Assembly (NCBI GenBank): GCA_964539665.1
Contig: CAZIKB010000016.1
Span: forward strand, 5,863 to 69,862
Length of the DNA stretch: 64,000 nt
Source: CAZIKB01 sp964539665
Lineage (GTDB): Bacteria > Zhuqueibacterota > Zhuqueibacteria > Oceanimicrobiales > Oceanimicrobiaceae
Direction: 5' to 3'
Below are positions 7,559-17,400 of the stretch, piece by piece. Numbering within the stretch: position 1 is the first letter of the stretch; each line of letters opens with the position of its first letter. The notes beneath the pieces were generated by a model. The model was not told where the DNA came from, ran no database searches, and was given only the letters and a program-made list of their open reading frames with translations. Position numbers and translations under genes: made by a program.

Positions 7559-8724
7559 CAAATTACTTAGAATTAGAAAAAAACTATGGCATGGATATCT
7601 ACCCCAAAAGGGATATTGTATTAGCAAAGGGTAAGAATGCAAAAGTATGGGATGTTGGAGGGAATGAGTACATTGATTGTGTAGCTGGACACGGTGTAGC
7701 CAATTTAGGTCACTGCAATGAAAAAGTTATTCAAGCTGTCAAAAATCAGGCGGAGAAATTGATTACCTGTTCAGGGATATTTTATAATGACACTCGGGCG
7801 AGGCTGCTTGAAAAATTAATCAATGTTGCACCAGTAGGTTTAACTAAGGCATTCCTGTGTAATTCAGGTGCGGAAAGTATAGAAGCCGCACTCAAATTTG
7901 CGCGAATAACTACCCAAAAGGCCGAATTTATTTGTGCAATGAAAGGCTTCCATGGTCGCACGTTGGGTGCTTTGAGCGCGACATTCAAACCAGACTACCG
8001 CAAGGGATTTGAACCATTAATTCCTGGATTTCATCATGTGCCTTTTAATAATTTTGAGAAATTGGCTGAGAAAGTCAGTGAAAAGACCGCAGCAGTTTTA
8101 TTAGAAATTATTCAGGGAGAAGGGGGCGTGAACATTGGCGGTGAGGATTTCTTCAAAAAAGTCAGAAAGCTCTGTGACGACAAGGGAGTCTTACTCATCA
8201 TCGATGAAATTCAGACTGGATTTTGCAGAACCGGAAAAATGTTTGCCTGCAATCATTTTGATTTAGAACCCGATATGCTGTGCGTGGCTAAATCCATCGC
8301 GGGTGGAATTCCCATGGGCGCTGTGTTGTGTAATGATAAAATCAACGTGCCAAAAGGGAAACATGGAACTACCTTTGGGGGAAATCCGCTATCTTGTGCT
8401 GCCTCTATCGCCGCAATAGATTTTATGCTTGAAAATGCACTCGATAAACAGGCAGAAGAAAAAGGGCATTATCTGGTCAGCCGGCTTAAAAAGTTCGATT
8501 TCAACAACATTCGGGAAGTAAGAAACCTTGGATTAATGGTAGGCATCGAGTTAAAAGAAAAAGTAAAGCCTTATATTTTAGAGCTTATGAATGAAGGAAT
8601 CCTTGTTCTGCCAGCGGGAGCAACCGTACTCCGATTATTGCCTCCGTTAACGATCAGCTATGAGGAAATAGACATTGTAATTGAAAAAATATCTAAAGTA
8701 CTAAAAAATAGAGAGCTCAATTAA
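7555..8724 (+). CDS. lysJ: LysW-semialdehyde aminotransferase (LysJ/ArgD family)
   Basis: A PLP-dependent class III aminotransferase of 389 residues, which converts the LysW-bound semialdehyde to LysW-ornithine (or LysW-lysine), usually with glutamate as donor. Motifs are NLGHCNEKV, FLCNSGAESIEAALKFARI, FHGRTLGALSATFKP, IIDEIQTGFCRTGKMFA and the PLP-lysine segment CVAKSIAGGIPMGAV. The HGTTFGGNPLSCAA segment follows. Length is normal for ArgD. The four-base overlap with lysZ indicates coupled translation; argG follows after 20 bases with a GGAGG site. It may also serve other omega-aminotransferase reactions, as ArgD enzymes often do. Confidence 0.93.
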   Translation: MTNYLELEKNYGMDIYPKRDIVLAKGKNAKVWDVGGNEYIDCVAGHGVANLGHCNEKVIQAVKNQAEKLITCSGIFYNDTRARLLEKLINVAPVGLTKAFLCNSGAESIEAALKFARITTQKAEFICAMKGFHGRTLGALSATFKPDYRKGFEPLIPGFHHVPFNNFEKLAEKVSEKTAAVLLEIIQGEGGVNIGGEDFFKKVRKLCDDKGVLLIIDEIQTGFCRTGKMFACNHFDLEPDMLCVAKSIAGGIPMGAVLCNDKINVPKGKHGTTFGGNPLSCAASIAAIDFMLENALDKQAEEKGHYLVSRLKKFDFNNIREVRNLGLMVGIELKEKVKPYILELMNEGILVLPAGATVLRLLPPLTISYEEIDIVIEKISKVLKNRELN

Positions 8725-8744
8725 AATACCCTGGAAGGAGAAAA

Positions 8745-9992
8745 ATGTCAAAGAAAAAAGTGATTTTAGCTTACAGCGGTGGACTGGATACTTCGGTTCT
8801 ATTAAAATGGCTAATCAACAAGGGCTATGATGTTGTCTGTTTTGTTGGCAATGTAGGCCAAAGAGAAGACTTTAAAGAAATCAGTCAGAAAGCTTTTGAT
8901 ACCGGAGCAACTAATGTTTATGTTGAGGATTTACGCGAAGAATTAGTCAAAGATTTCATTTTTCCGGCTTTGCGTGGAAATGCACTTTATGAAGGCAGAT
9001 ATTTACTCGGAACATCTTTGGCCAGACCCCTGCTTTCTAAAAAGCAAATTGAAATTGCTGAGAAAGAAAATGCGGAATATGTGGCCCATGGCTCAACCGG
9101 TAAAGGGAATGATCAGGTTAGGTTCGAATTAGCATACTATGCTTTAAACCCAAAAATAAACATAATCTCACCATGGAAAGATCCGGAATTTCTAAGTGAC
9201 TTTAAGGGTAGAAGCGATTTATTAAACTACGCGGAACAGTGGGATATTCCAGTAAAAGCATCCAAAGAAAAATCGTATAGTGAAGATGAAAATCTCATGC
9301 ACATAAGTCATGAAGCCGGTGTTTTAGAGGATACGCTTTACCGTCCGCCTGAACATGTCTTTTCCATGACAATCTCCATAAAAGAAGCCCCTGAAGAAGA
9401 GACTGTTATCGAGCTGTTTTTCGATAATGGATACCCTAAAAAAGTAGTCAACAAGATGGATGGCACCATTAAAGAGGAGCCTCTGGGTTTATTCATGTAT
9501 CTTAATGAATTGGGGATGAAAAATGGCATTGGCCGGCTGGATATGGTTGAAAACAGATATATAGGCATTAAATCCAGAGGAGTATACGAATCGCCGGGCG
9601 CAACGATTCTCTGGCTGGCTCATCGTGACCTGGAAGGCCTTGCCATGGACAAGGAGGTCATGCATTTAAGAGACATGCTCATTCCAAAATTCTCTGAACT
9701 GATTTACAATGGCTTCTGGTTTTCCCCTGAGATGGATTTCATCATGTGCGCGTTTAATAAAAGCCAGGAAGCGATTGATGGTAAAGTAATTCTTTCTTTA
9801 TACAAAGGGAATGTTCAGGTTATTGGCCGAGAATCGCATACATCGCTTTATGATCAGGAACTCTCCAGCATGGAAGTAGAAGGCGGTTTTGATGCGACGG
9901 ATTCGAGAGGCTTTATAAATATCACGGCGATTAGATTAAAAGCACATAACCTGGTATTGCGAAAAAGAAAGCCTTATGACTGGCGGAAATAG
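8745..9992 (+). CDS. argG: Argininosuccinate synthase
   Basis: Joins citrulline and aspartate with ATP to form argininosuccinate in the cytosol. It is 415 residues, a usual length. The N-terminal PP-loop AYSGGLDTSVLLKWL is intact, as are HGSTGKGNDQVRFE, SHEAGVLED, and a C-terminal domain with GVYESPGATIL and SLYDQEL. A clean AAGGAGAAAA site precedes the ATG. It sits 20 bases after lysJ and 17 before argH. Its presence shows that the operon's ornithine is routed to arginine. Ornithine carbamoyltransferase (argF) is not in the window and must be encoded elsewhere if the pathway is complete. Confidence 0.97.
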   Translation: MSKKKVILAYSGGLDTSVLLKWLINKGYDVVCFVGNVGQREDFKEISQKAFDTGATNVYVEDLREELVKDFIFPALRGNALYEGRYLLGTSLARPLLSKKQIEIAEKENAEYVAHGSTGKGNDQVRFELAYYALNPKINIISPWKDPEFLSDFKGRSDLLNYAEQWDIPVKASKEKSYSEDENLMHISHEAGVLEDTLYRPPEHVFSMTISIKEAPEEETVIELFFDNGYPKKVVNKMDGTIKEEPLGLFMYLNELGMKNGIGRLDMVENRYIGIKSRGVYESPGATILWLAHRDLEGLAMDKEVMHLRDMLIPKFSELIYNGFWFSPEMDFIMCAFNKSQEAIDGKVILSLYKGNVQVIGRESHTSLYDQELSSMEVEGGFDATDSRGFINITAIRLKAHNLVLRKRKPYDWRK

Positions 9993-10009
9993 AATTTATA
10001 ATAGGTGCA

Positions 10010-11188
10010 ATGATGAAACTTTGGGATAAAAATTATTCATTAAACAAGCAGATTGAAGAATTCACAGTTGGTGAAGATTATACCCTCGATCAAAAATTAG
10101 TTAAATATGACTGCATGGCTTCAATTGCGCACGTTCAAATGCTTGGCAAGATTGGCGTTTTGACAAAAGATGAAACACAGAAGCTTGTTGAGGAGCTCAA
10201 TCAAATTATCAGTCTTGACGCAAAAGGTGATTTTAAGATTCTAAAAGAACAAGAGGATTGTCACACAGCTATTGAAAATCTCTTAACAAAAAAGCTGGGA
10301 GATTTAGGGAAAAAGATTCACACCGCCCGTTCGAGAAATGACCAGGTACTGACCGCTTTAAGGTTGTATTACAAAAACGAACTAAACGATTGCAAAAAAC
10401 TGATTGACGAGCTGAATAAATCGATATCAGATTTTGTTAAAGAATATGGTCAAATAAAATTACCGGGCTACACACATACCAGAAAAGCCATGCCTTCCTC
10501 TATTACATTATGGGGGAATGCATGGATTGATTCTATGCTGGATAATTTAAAAGTCCTTAATCTGGCGCTGGAACTCATCGATCAATCTCCATTAGGGACT
10601 GGTGCAGGTTATGGCGTGCCACTTGAAATCGATAGAAAATTTACTTCAGAGCTGCTTATTTTTAAAAAATTACAAGAGAATCCTGTTTACACTCAACACA
10701 GTCGAGGGAAATTTGAGTCCACGCTTGTGCATGCTTTAACTCAAATTATGTTTGATATTAACAAAATAGCCACTGATTTAATAATATTCAGTTTGCCGGA
10801 AATGGGTTATTTCGAATTGCCAAAAGAATTCTGTACGGGCAGCTCTATCATGCCGCAAAAACAGAATCCGGACGTCCTGGAATTACTCAGGGCAAAATAC
10901 CACGTTGTTGTTTCTTACGAACTCCAGATAAAAAGTATGATGAGCAATCTTATCTCAGGTTATCATCGGGACCTGCAGCTTACCAAAGAGCCCACCATGA
11001 AAAGCCTGGAAATAACCAGGCAATGTTTGTCTGTCATGCGCCTTATTTTCGAAAACCTGAAGGTCGATGAAGAACGTTGCCGCCAGGCCCTGACCGAAGA
11101 TATTTATGCAACTGCTGAAGTTTATGAGTTAGTTAAGCAAGGCGTTCCATTTCGGGAAGCGTACAAAACTGTTTCTAAAAAGTACTGA
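10010..11188 (+). CDS. argH: Argininosuccinate lyase, C-terminally short
   Basis: Cleaves argininosuccinate to arginine and fumarate. The fumarase/aspartase-superfamily signature GSSIMPQKQNPDVLELLR is intact, with THTARSRNDQVLTALR near the N-terminus, the helix GYTHTRKAMPSS, and GTGAGYGVPLE. The protein is 392 residues. It ends right after the VPFREAY motif, where most ArgH proteins have some 30-60 further residues. I looked past the stop in the other frames and found no obvious continuation. The catalytic parts are complete, so it is probably functional. It is the last gene of the operon; the fumarate it releases could be used by fumarase (encoded at 53243), though not as part of this unit. 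Confidence 0.95.
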   Translation: MMKLWDKNYSLNKQIEEFTVGEDYTLDQKLVKYDCMASIAHVQMLGKIGVLTKDETQKLVEELNQIISLDAKGDFKILKEQEDCHTAIENLLTKKLGDLGKKIHTARSRNDQVLTALRLYYKNELNDCKKLIDELNKSISDFVKEYGQIKLPGYTHTRKAMPSSITLWGNAWIDSMLDNLKVLNLALELIDQSPLGTGAGYGVPLEIDRKFTSELLIFKKLQENPVYTQHSRGKFESTLVHALTQIMFDINKIATDLIIFSLPEMGYFELPKEFCTGSSIMPQKQNPDVLELLRAKYHVVVSYELQIKSMMSNLISGYHRDLQLTKEPTMKSLEITRQCLSVMRLIFENLKVDEERCRQALTEDIYATAEVYELVKQGVPFREAYKTVSKKY

Positions 11189-11263
11189 ATCAGGTGTTGA
11201 ATCTACAAAAAATAATGAAACAATACTTGCTTTTTAGAGTAGATAGTTGTAGTTTTGACCTGA

Positions 11264-11288
11264 TAGTCATTTGATGACTACTCAGTCA
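11264..11288 (+). promoter_or_regulatory. Nested palindromes, candidate TetR operator
   Basis: Two overlapping dyads: TAGTCAT-ttg-ATGACTA (11264-11280) and TGACT-actc-AGTCA (11275-11288). They lie 20-45 bases upstream of the TetR-type regulator that heads an efflux operon. TGACT...AGTCA half-sites are a common look for TetR operators, so autoregulation of the whole unit is plausible. Confidence 0.5.
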
Positions 11289-11308
11289 CTTTTAGGAAAA
11301 GTTGAATT

Positions 11309-11932
11309 ATGGAATCCCAGATAGATTTACCAAGAAAAGAACGCGAACGCCTGGCGCGACGGGAACAGATATTAAACGCAGCCAGAAAGGTGTTTTCAGA
11401 ACGAGGTTTTGAAAAGGCCACTTTAGATGAAATCGCCGAGGTTGCTGAATATGGTAAAGGTACGATTTATAATTACTTCAAAAATAAAGAGGAACTATTT
11501 TCCTGTATCATTAAAGGCGGCATTAGCAGCTTTCAAAGATTTGTAGAAGAAGCTATTCGAAATAAAACCACTCCCAGAGAGAAAATTGAAACCTATATAG
11601 ATGCGGCCTTTGAGTTTTTTGAAACACACCGGCCGATATTCAGCGCTTTGGAATTAGAGAGAAACAGTTTAGCACAAAGTTTAAATTGCGAGATGTATGA
11701 AAATTGTTATGAACAACACAGAGCCTTATTGAAGTATTTAGGTCAATTATTTAAGGATGGCATAAAAGGAGGAGACTTCAAAAAATTAGATGCTTTCAAG
11801 TTAGCGCAATCCCTGTTTGGATTGATTCATGTAGCTTTTTTTCATGCAATCAGAGAACCCGCAACCAGTAATTTAAAAAAGGATGCTAAATTAATAAAAC
11901 AAATATTTTTCGAGGGAGCAGCTAAAGTTTAA
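11309..11932 (+). CDS. TetR/AcrR family transcriptional regulator
   Basis: A 207-residue one-component repressor. After a basic N-terminus comes the TetR helix-turn-helix (residues about 18-65: ILNAARKVFSERGFEKATLD, EIAEVAEYGKGTIYNYFKNK, EELF). A helical ligand-binding domain of normal length follows. It lies directly upstream of a TolC-MFP-RND set in the same direction, the usual arrangement for a local repressor of an efflux pump. Palindromes suitable as its operator lie just before its start. The inducer cannot be predicted. Confidence 0.92.
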   Translation: MESQIDLPRKERERLARREQILNAARKVFSERGFEKATLDEIAEVAEYGKGTIYNYFKNKEELFSCIIKGGISSFQRFVEEAIRNKTTPREKIETYIDAAFEFFETHRPIFSALELERNSLAQSLNCEMYENCYEQHRALLKYLGQLFKDGIKGGDFKKLDAFKLAQSLFGLIHVAFFHAIREPATSNLKKDAKLIKQIFFEGAAKV

Positions 11933-12030
11933 TAATGTTAGCTTAAAGTTAAGAATTTTAAACTTTATGCCGTATTTTTCACTAATGTCAATAACAGAAC
12001 TCAAATAAATTTAGAATTAAGGAAGTGCAA

Positions 12031-13362
12031 ATGAAAGTTATGATATTTTCGTTTTTAACCATTATTATTTGTATTTTATCATCGGTCAATTTTTCTCAGG
12101 CACAAAATACACCCATTGTACTTAGCCTGGAAGATGCTGTTGAGATGGCTACTGAGAACAACGAGAACATTCTTATAGCAAGTAACGATGTTCAAAATGC
12201 CAATGCCAGAATTCGGGAGGCCTGGGCGGATGCTTTGCCTGATATAAATTTTACTGGCATTTACACCAGAAATATTAAACAACCAGTATTTTTCTTTCCC
12301 GATCCAAGTACTGGAGAACAAACAGCATTTCGAATTGGCCAAAAAAATTCATATGTTTTAAACTTTACTTTTGACCAGCCCCTTTTTCAGGCCGGCAAAG
12401 TTTCTGGTGGCATTAAAGCAGCTAAACTGTATAAAAAATTTTCAAATGAAGGCTTTCAATCTGTAAAATCCAGTGTAGTTTTGTCAGTTAAAACAGCATA
12501 TTTTACAGTACAATTAAATGAGCAGCTTTTGAACATTAATCAGCAATCCCTTGATCAGCAATTCGCAAATTTAATCAATACTCGGAAACTTTTTCAGCAG
12601 GGTCAGGTCTCGGAATTAGATACCCTGAAAGCCTGGGTCGATTATGCGAATCTTCAACCAATAGTTTATCGCTCCGAAAACAATTTGCGTATAGCAGAGA
12701 ATCAGCTCAAGGAAATAATTGGTCTGGATTTGGATAAGGAAATTTCTTTGAAGGACGAATTGCATTTTGAGCAAACAAATGGTTTATCTCTTGAAGATAT
12801 GCAGGAAGTAGCATTGAGAGATCGACCGGAACTCAAACAATTAGATTATCAATCAAACATGCTTAAACATAACATTGGCATTACGCGTTCGGACCTTTTA
12901 CCAAAGCTTTCTTTTACTGGGAATTACCAGAGTGTCGCTCAATCAGATATTTTCGATTTAGGATTAGGATTTCAAACCAGTGTCAGTGGAGCGATAAGAC
13001 TGGAGGTTCCAATTTTTAACGGGTTTAGAACGTTCGCAAAAGTACAACAAGCGAAATTAGATTATAGAAATTCACAGCATCAGGTCGATATGTTCAAAGA
13101 TAACCTCAAAATTGAGATTAAATTTATTTTGTTAAATATAAATGAAGCTGAAAAAAGGATTCAGGTTCAGCAGCATGCCATTAGCCAGGCTGAGCGGGCT
13201 CTTTTTATGGCGGAACGAAGATACAAAGAAGGAGTAGGAACACAATTAGAGCTTGGTGATGCGTTACTGGCATTAAATATTACAAAAACTAATTATGTGC
13301 AAGCAGTTTATGACCAAAAGGTCGCGCTTGCCGAATTAAATAAAGCCACAGGGAGAAATTAA
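12031..13362 (+). CDS. TolC-family outer membrane efflux protein
   Basis: Outer-membrane channel of a tripartite efflux pump, 443 residues. It has a cleavable signal peptide (hydrophobic stretch ending around SQAQ), then the two OEP repeats. These are long amphipathic helices with heptad-like spacing (for example VEMATENNENILIASNDVQN, and QHAISQAERALFMAERRYKE near the end) and barrel strands. Start ATG 12031 is preferred over GTG 12025 because AAGGAAG gives proper spacing to the ATG. The gene ends four bases before the membrane-fusion gene. Together with the next two genes it makes a complete RND export system. Confidence 0.9.
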   Translation: MKVMIFSFLTIIICILSSVNFSQAQNTPIVLSLEDAVEMATENNENILIASNDVQNANARIREAWADALPDINFTGIYTRNIKQPVFFFPDPSTGEQTAFRIGQKNSYVLNFTFDQPLFQAGKVSGGIKAAKLYKKFSNEGFQSVKSSVVLSVKTAYFTVQLNEQLLNINQQSLDQQFANLINTRKLFQQGQVSELDTLKAWVDYANLQPIVYRSENNLRIAENQLKEIIGLDLDKEISLKDELHFEQTNGLSLEDMQEVALRDRPELKQLDYQSNMLKHNIGITRSDLLPKLSFTGNYQSVAQSDIFDLGLGFQTSVSGAIRLEVPIFNGFRTFAKVQQAKLDYRNSQHQVDMFKDNLKIEIKFILLNINEAEKRIQVQQHAISQAERALFMAERRYKEGVGTQLELGDALLALNITKTNYVQAVYDQKVALAELNKATGRN

Positions 13363-13365
13363 GAC

Positions 13366-14418
13366 ATGAAGCTTAAACATTTAACCAGTATTTTGATTGT
13401 TCTGGCATTCATTATCTTTCATTTGAATTGCGGAGGCGATAACAACGGGGAAAATGATTCTAATAATGGAGTTCCTGAAAATTTCACTGATGTGAAGGTC
13501 CTGACAATTAAGCCCGCAAATTTTGAGGATTTTATTGAGGTGACTGGCACAGTCCGTGCCGACATTGCCGCCACTATTAGCTCGGAAGAGATGGGAGTCA
13601 TTGAAAAATTTTTAAAAGACAAAGGCGACCGTGTAAAAAAGGGCGAAGTTATCGCAAAGTTAGAAAGTAAGACGTTACAGGCAAGCCACGATGAAGCAAA
13701 AGCATCCTATCTTTTGAGTGAAGCGACTTTTAAACGACAGGCAAACCTGTATCAAGATAAAGTTATTTCCGAGCAAAGGTATTTAGAATATAAATATAGT
13801 CTGGACAGAGACTTGGCACGCTATGAGAATATTAATGCGCGACTCGAAAAAACCAAAATAAAAAGCCCGATTTTCGGCATTATTGATGATAGGTTAGCTG
13901 AAGTGGGCGAATTGTCACTCCCTGGCACACCGTTATTTAAAATTGTAAAAATAGACGTTGTAAAAATAATCGCGTCTGTACCGGAAAGGTTTATTACAGA
14001 TGTAAAAAACGGCTCGCTAACCCTCATAACTTTCGATGTATTGCCAGATGTGGAATTTGAAGGCCGGGTGTCTTTTGTGGGGCCAAGTATAATTGCAAGT
14101 ACCCGAACATTTCCCATCGAGATAAAGTTGCAAAATACGGATGGTCAACTTAAACCTGAAATGTTTGCTAATATTAAAATTAAAAAAGCACAGCTTGATG
14201 GCGTGGTAGTCATCCCAAGAGACGCCATCATTGAAACAGAAACGGGTAAATTTGTTTTTATTAATCAGGGAAATTTGGCGTCGAAGCGTGAAGTGAAAAT
14301 TGGTGCTTCATACAATAATCGAATTTGGATTTCGAATGGAATCAAGCACGGGGATGAACTCATTGTCGTAGGACATCGTGATTTAGTAGATGGTGAAAGA
14401 ATTGCAGTTCATGAATGA
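13366..14418 (+). CDS. RND efflux membrane fusion protein (lipoprotein)
   Basis: Periplasmic adaptor of 350 residues. The hydrophobic N-terminus ends at a lipobox-like FHLNC (Cys near residue 23), suggesting a lipid-anchored adaptor. A lipoyl-like half motif (VIEKFLKDKGDRVKKGEVIAK) is followed by a short coiled-coil hairpin and the second half (IKSPIFGIIDDRLAEVGELS). Beta-barrel and membrane-proximal domains end with VVIPRDAII. It sits between tolC-like and RND genes with spacings of four and 25 bases. Substrate unknown; AcrA/MexA-like drug or lipid adaptors are the nearest look. Confidence 0.9.
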   Translation: MKLKHLTSILIVLAFIIFHLNCGGDNNGENDSNNGVPENFTDVKVLTIKPANFEDFIEVTGTVRADIAATISSEEMGVIEKFLKDKGDRVKKGEVIAKLESKTLQASHDEAKASYLLSEATFKRQANLYQDKVISEQRYLEYKYSLDRDLARYENINARLEKTKIKSPIFGIIDDRLAEVGELSLPGTPLFKIVKIDVVKIIASVPERFITDVKNGSLTLITFDVLPDVEFEGRVSFVGPSIIASTRTFPIEIKLQNTDGQLKPEMFANIKIKKAQLDGVVVIPRDAIIETETGKFVFINQGNLASKREVKIGASYNNRIWISNGIKHGDELIVVGHRDLVDGERIAVHE

Positions 14419-14443
14419 TACTTCAAAGATATAGAGGACAAAA

Positions 14444-17400
14444 ATGAAAATAATTGATTTTTCATTAACACACAAACCATCAATATTTGTCTTAATAACC
14501 ATATTTGTAATAATGGGCCTGAGCTCTTACAGCACCCTGCCGAGAGAATCAGCGCCAGCAATAACCATACCGATTGTGTTAGTTTCAACCCCATATTTTG
14601 GGGTAACGCCGGGCGACATCGAAACTTTGGTTACGCAGCCAATTGAACGAAAAATAAAGGAAATAACCGACCTTAAGGAAATTCGCTCTACATCCGCCGA
14701 GGGAATTTCTATTATTGAGGTAGAATTCAATCCAGATGTGGACATGGATGAGGCGATTCAAAAAGTGCGGGATAAAGTTGATCTGGCCAAAAGTGAGATT
14801 CCTGAAGATGCGGAAGAACCTATTATTAATGAAATAAGCTTTGAAGAGTTTCCTATTATGTTGGTTAACATTTCAGGAAATTATGACTTGGTTAAACTAA
14901 AAGAAATCGGCGAGGACTTTGAAGACAAGTTTGAAACGATTCCTGGAGTTTTGGACGCGGTCATCAGCGGTGGGCTTGAAAGAGAAGTCAAAGTAAATGT
15001 GGATTTGGGCAAGCTCAAACATTACAACATTGCCTTCAATGATGTGATTGAAACCATCCAGGATGAAAATAAAACCATTCCGGGCGGCTCGATTGAAGTA
15101 GGAAATATAAAATATCTGGTGCGCATTCCTGGAGAATTCCAGGAAGTAGAAATCATTCCAGAACTGGTAGCCAAAGTAATCGATGGGACTCCAGTATATA
15201 TAAAAGATATCGCTGAGGTTGAATATGGGTACAAAGATCGCTCAAGCATGGCACGGGAAGGCGGCCGCAATTGTGTCTCTCTAAGTGTAAAAAAGCGATC
15301 GGGCGCGAACCTGATTAAAATAACGGATGAAATTAAAAATATCATTGAAGAAGAAAAAGTGACCCTGCCCTCCGGCACGGTCATCACCATTACTGCCGAC
15401 CGTTCCAAAGATATCAGACACATGGTTTCTGATTTGGAAAATAATATTATTTCGGGCCTGTTTTTAGTTGTTGGAGTTTTGTTTGCCTTTCTCGGTTTCA
15501 GGAGTTCAGTATTTATAGCTATAGCGATACCGCTTTCTATGTTAATTTCGTTTATTATTATTCAGGCTCTGGGCTACACGTTAAATATGATTGTGTTATT
15601 TAGTTTGATTCTGGCTCTGGGAATGATGGTAGATAATGCCATTGTTCTGGTTGAAAATATCTATCGACACCGGGAGGAAGGATTCAACGCTTTTGAATCG
15701 TCCCAAAAAGGCGCCAATGAAATTAGCAGAGCGATCACTGCTTCAACCATCACAACCCTTTGTGCTTTTGCACCCATGATCTTTTGGCCAGGCATTATGG
15801 GCGAATTCATGAAATATCTACCCATAACTTTAATTATAACGTTAAGCTGCTCGCTTTTTGTCGCATTGACCATCAATCCTGTTCTTTGTGAAGTATTCCT
15901 GAAAGTTAAAAAGGGAAAAAAGAAAGAGACCCTGTTTCCCAAAATTCTGATATACTATGATAAAGCGCTGAGATGGAGCCTGAATCACAGGGGTATGAGC
16001 ATCGGTGCGTCTTTTGCCAGTCTATTAGTGATCATTATACTTTATGGTTTCTTTGGCACCGGAATTGAGTTTTTTCCTGAAGTGGATCCATCTCAGATAA
16101 CGGTTGAAGTAACTGCACCTACCGGTACAAAACTGGAAGAATCTGACCGTATTGTAAGAGTGATTGAAAATAAGATACCCAAATTTAAACAAGATATTAC
16201 CAGCTATGTCGCGAATGTAGGCGCAGAAGGGAGTGGATTTAGTTTTGGCGGCGGAGGCGGCACGCCGCACAAAAGCATGGTCACAATTGAATTCCTGGAT
16301 CAACAGGATCGGCATCAATCCTCAGATATTACCATGCAACAGATAAGACATGAAATTGTGCGTATTCCCGGCGCTCGAATTGAAGTAGATAAACCTGATA
16401 TGGGACCGCCCGCCGGACCGCCGGTAAACGTTGAAATTTCAGGGAATGATTTTACCGTATTAGGAGATTTAGCCGCTCAGGTCAGAAGAGAAATTAATAA
16501 TATTCCAGGCCTGGTTGATCTTAAAGATGACTTTGATCAAGGACGGCCTGAATTAAGAGTGCGAATTGACAGAAAAAAAGCGGCCATTTATGGTTTGAAC
16601 ACTTCCAAAATTGCGTCTACTATTCGAACTGCAATTTATGGTACCGAGGCTTCAGAGTATCGAGTTGCCGATGATGAATATGCTATAACCGTTCGCTTGA
16701 AAGAACAGACTCGTAATCGGTTGGACGTATTAAATAACCTCACCATATTTGAGGAGGGTACACAAATTCCCCTCATATCATTGGCCACATTTGAATTTGA
16801 AGGGGGATTTACCGCAATTAAGCGCAAGGATCTAAAACGTGTGGTGACGGTTTCTGCTAATGTGGAAGGCCGCCTCGCAAACGATGTTTTAAAAGATGTA
16901 CAAACAAAAATAGCTGATTTCTCATTTCCTCCGGGTTACATGGTGGCTTACACAGGTGAAAACAAAGAGCAGGATGAAAGTCAGGCTTTTCTTTCGCGGG
17001 CTTTTTTAATGGCGCTTTTCTTAATGTTTCTGGTTCTGGTTTATGAATTCAATTCTGCTTCGCTGCCTTTTGTTATTATGATTTCCATCATATTATCTTT
17101 AATAGGTGTGTTCTTTGGCCTGTTGGTCACGCGTCTGCCATTTGGAATTCTGATGACTGGCATTGGCGTTATTAGTTTAGCAGGTGTGGTGGTAAATAAT
17201 GCCATTGTTTTGATTGATTATATTCAGCAACTACGGCAACGAGGTTTAAACAAATTAGAAGCAATTATTCAGGGTGGAAAAACCAGAATGCGTCCAGTCA
17301 TTTTAACTGCTGTCACAACAATAATGGGACTGATTCCTTTAACCACAGGATTGAATTTCGATTTCCGCAACTTCAGATTTAGCATTGGCGGTGAAAGTTC

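Noticed and set aside
15022..15423. 133-codon minus-strand ORF inside the RND pump gene
   Set aside because: Antisense shadow of a strongly supported RND transporter.
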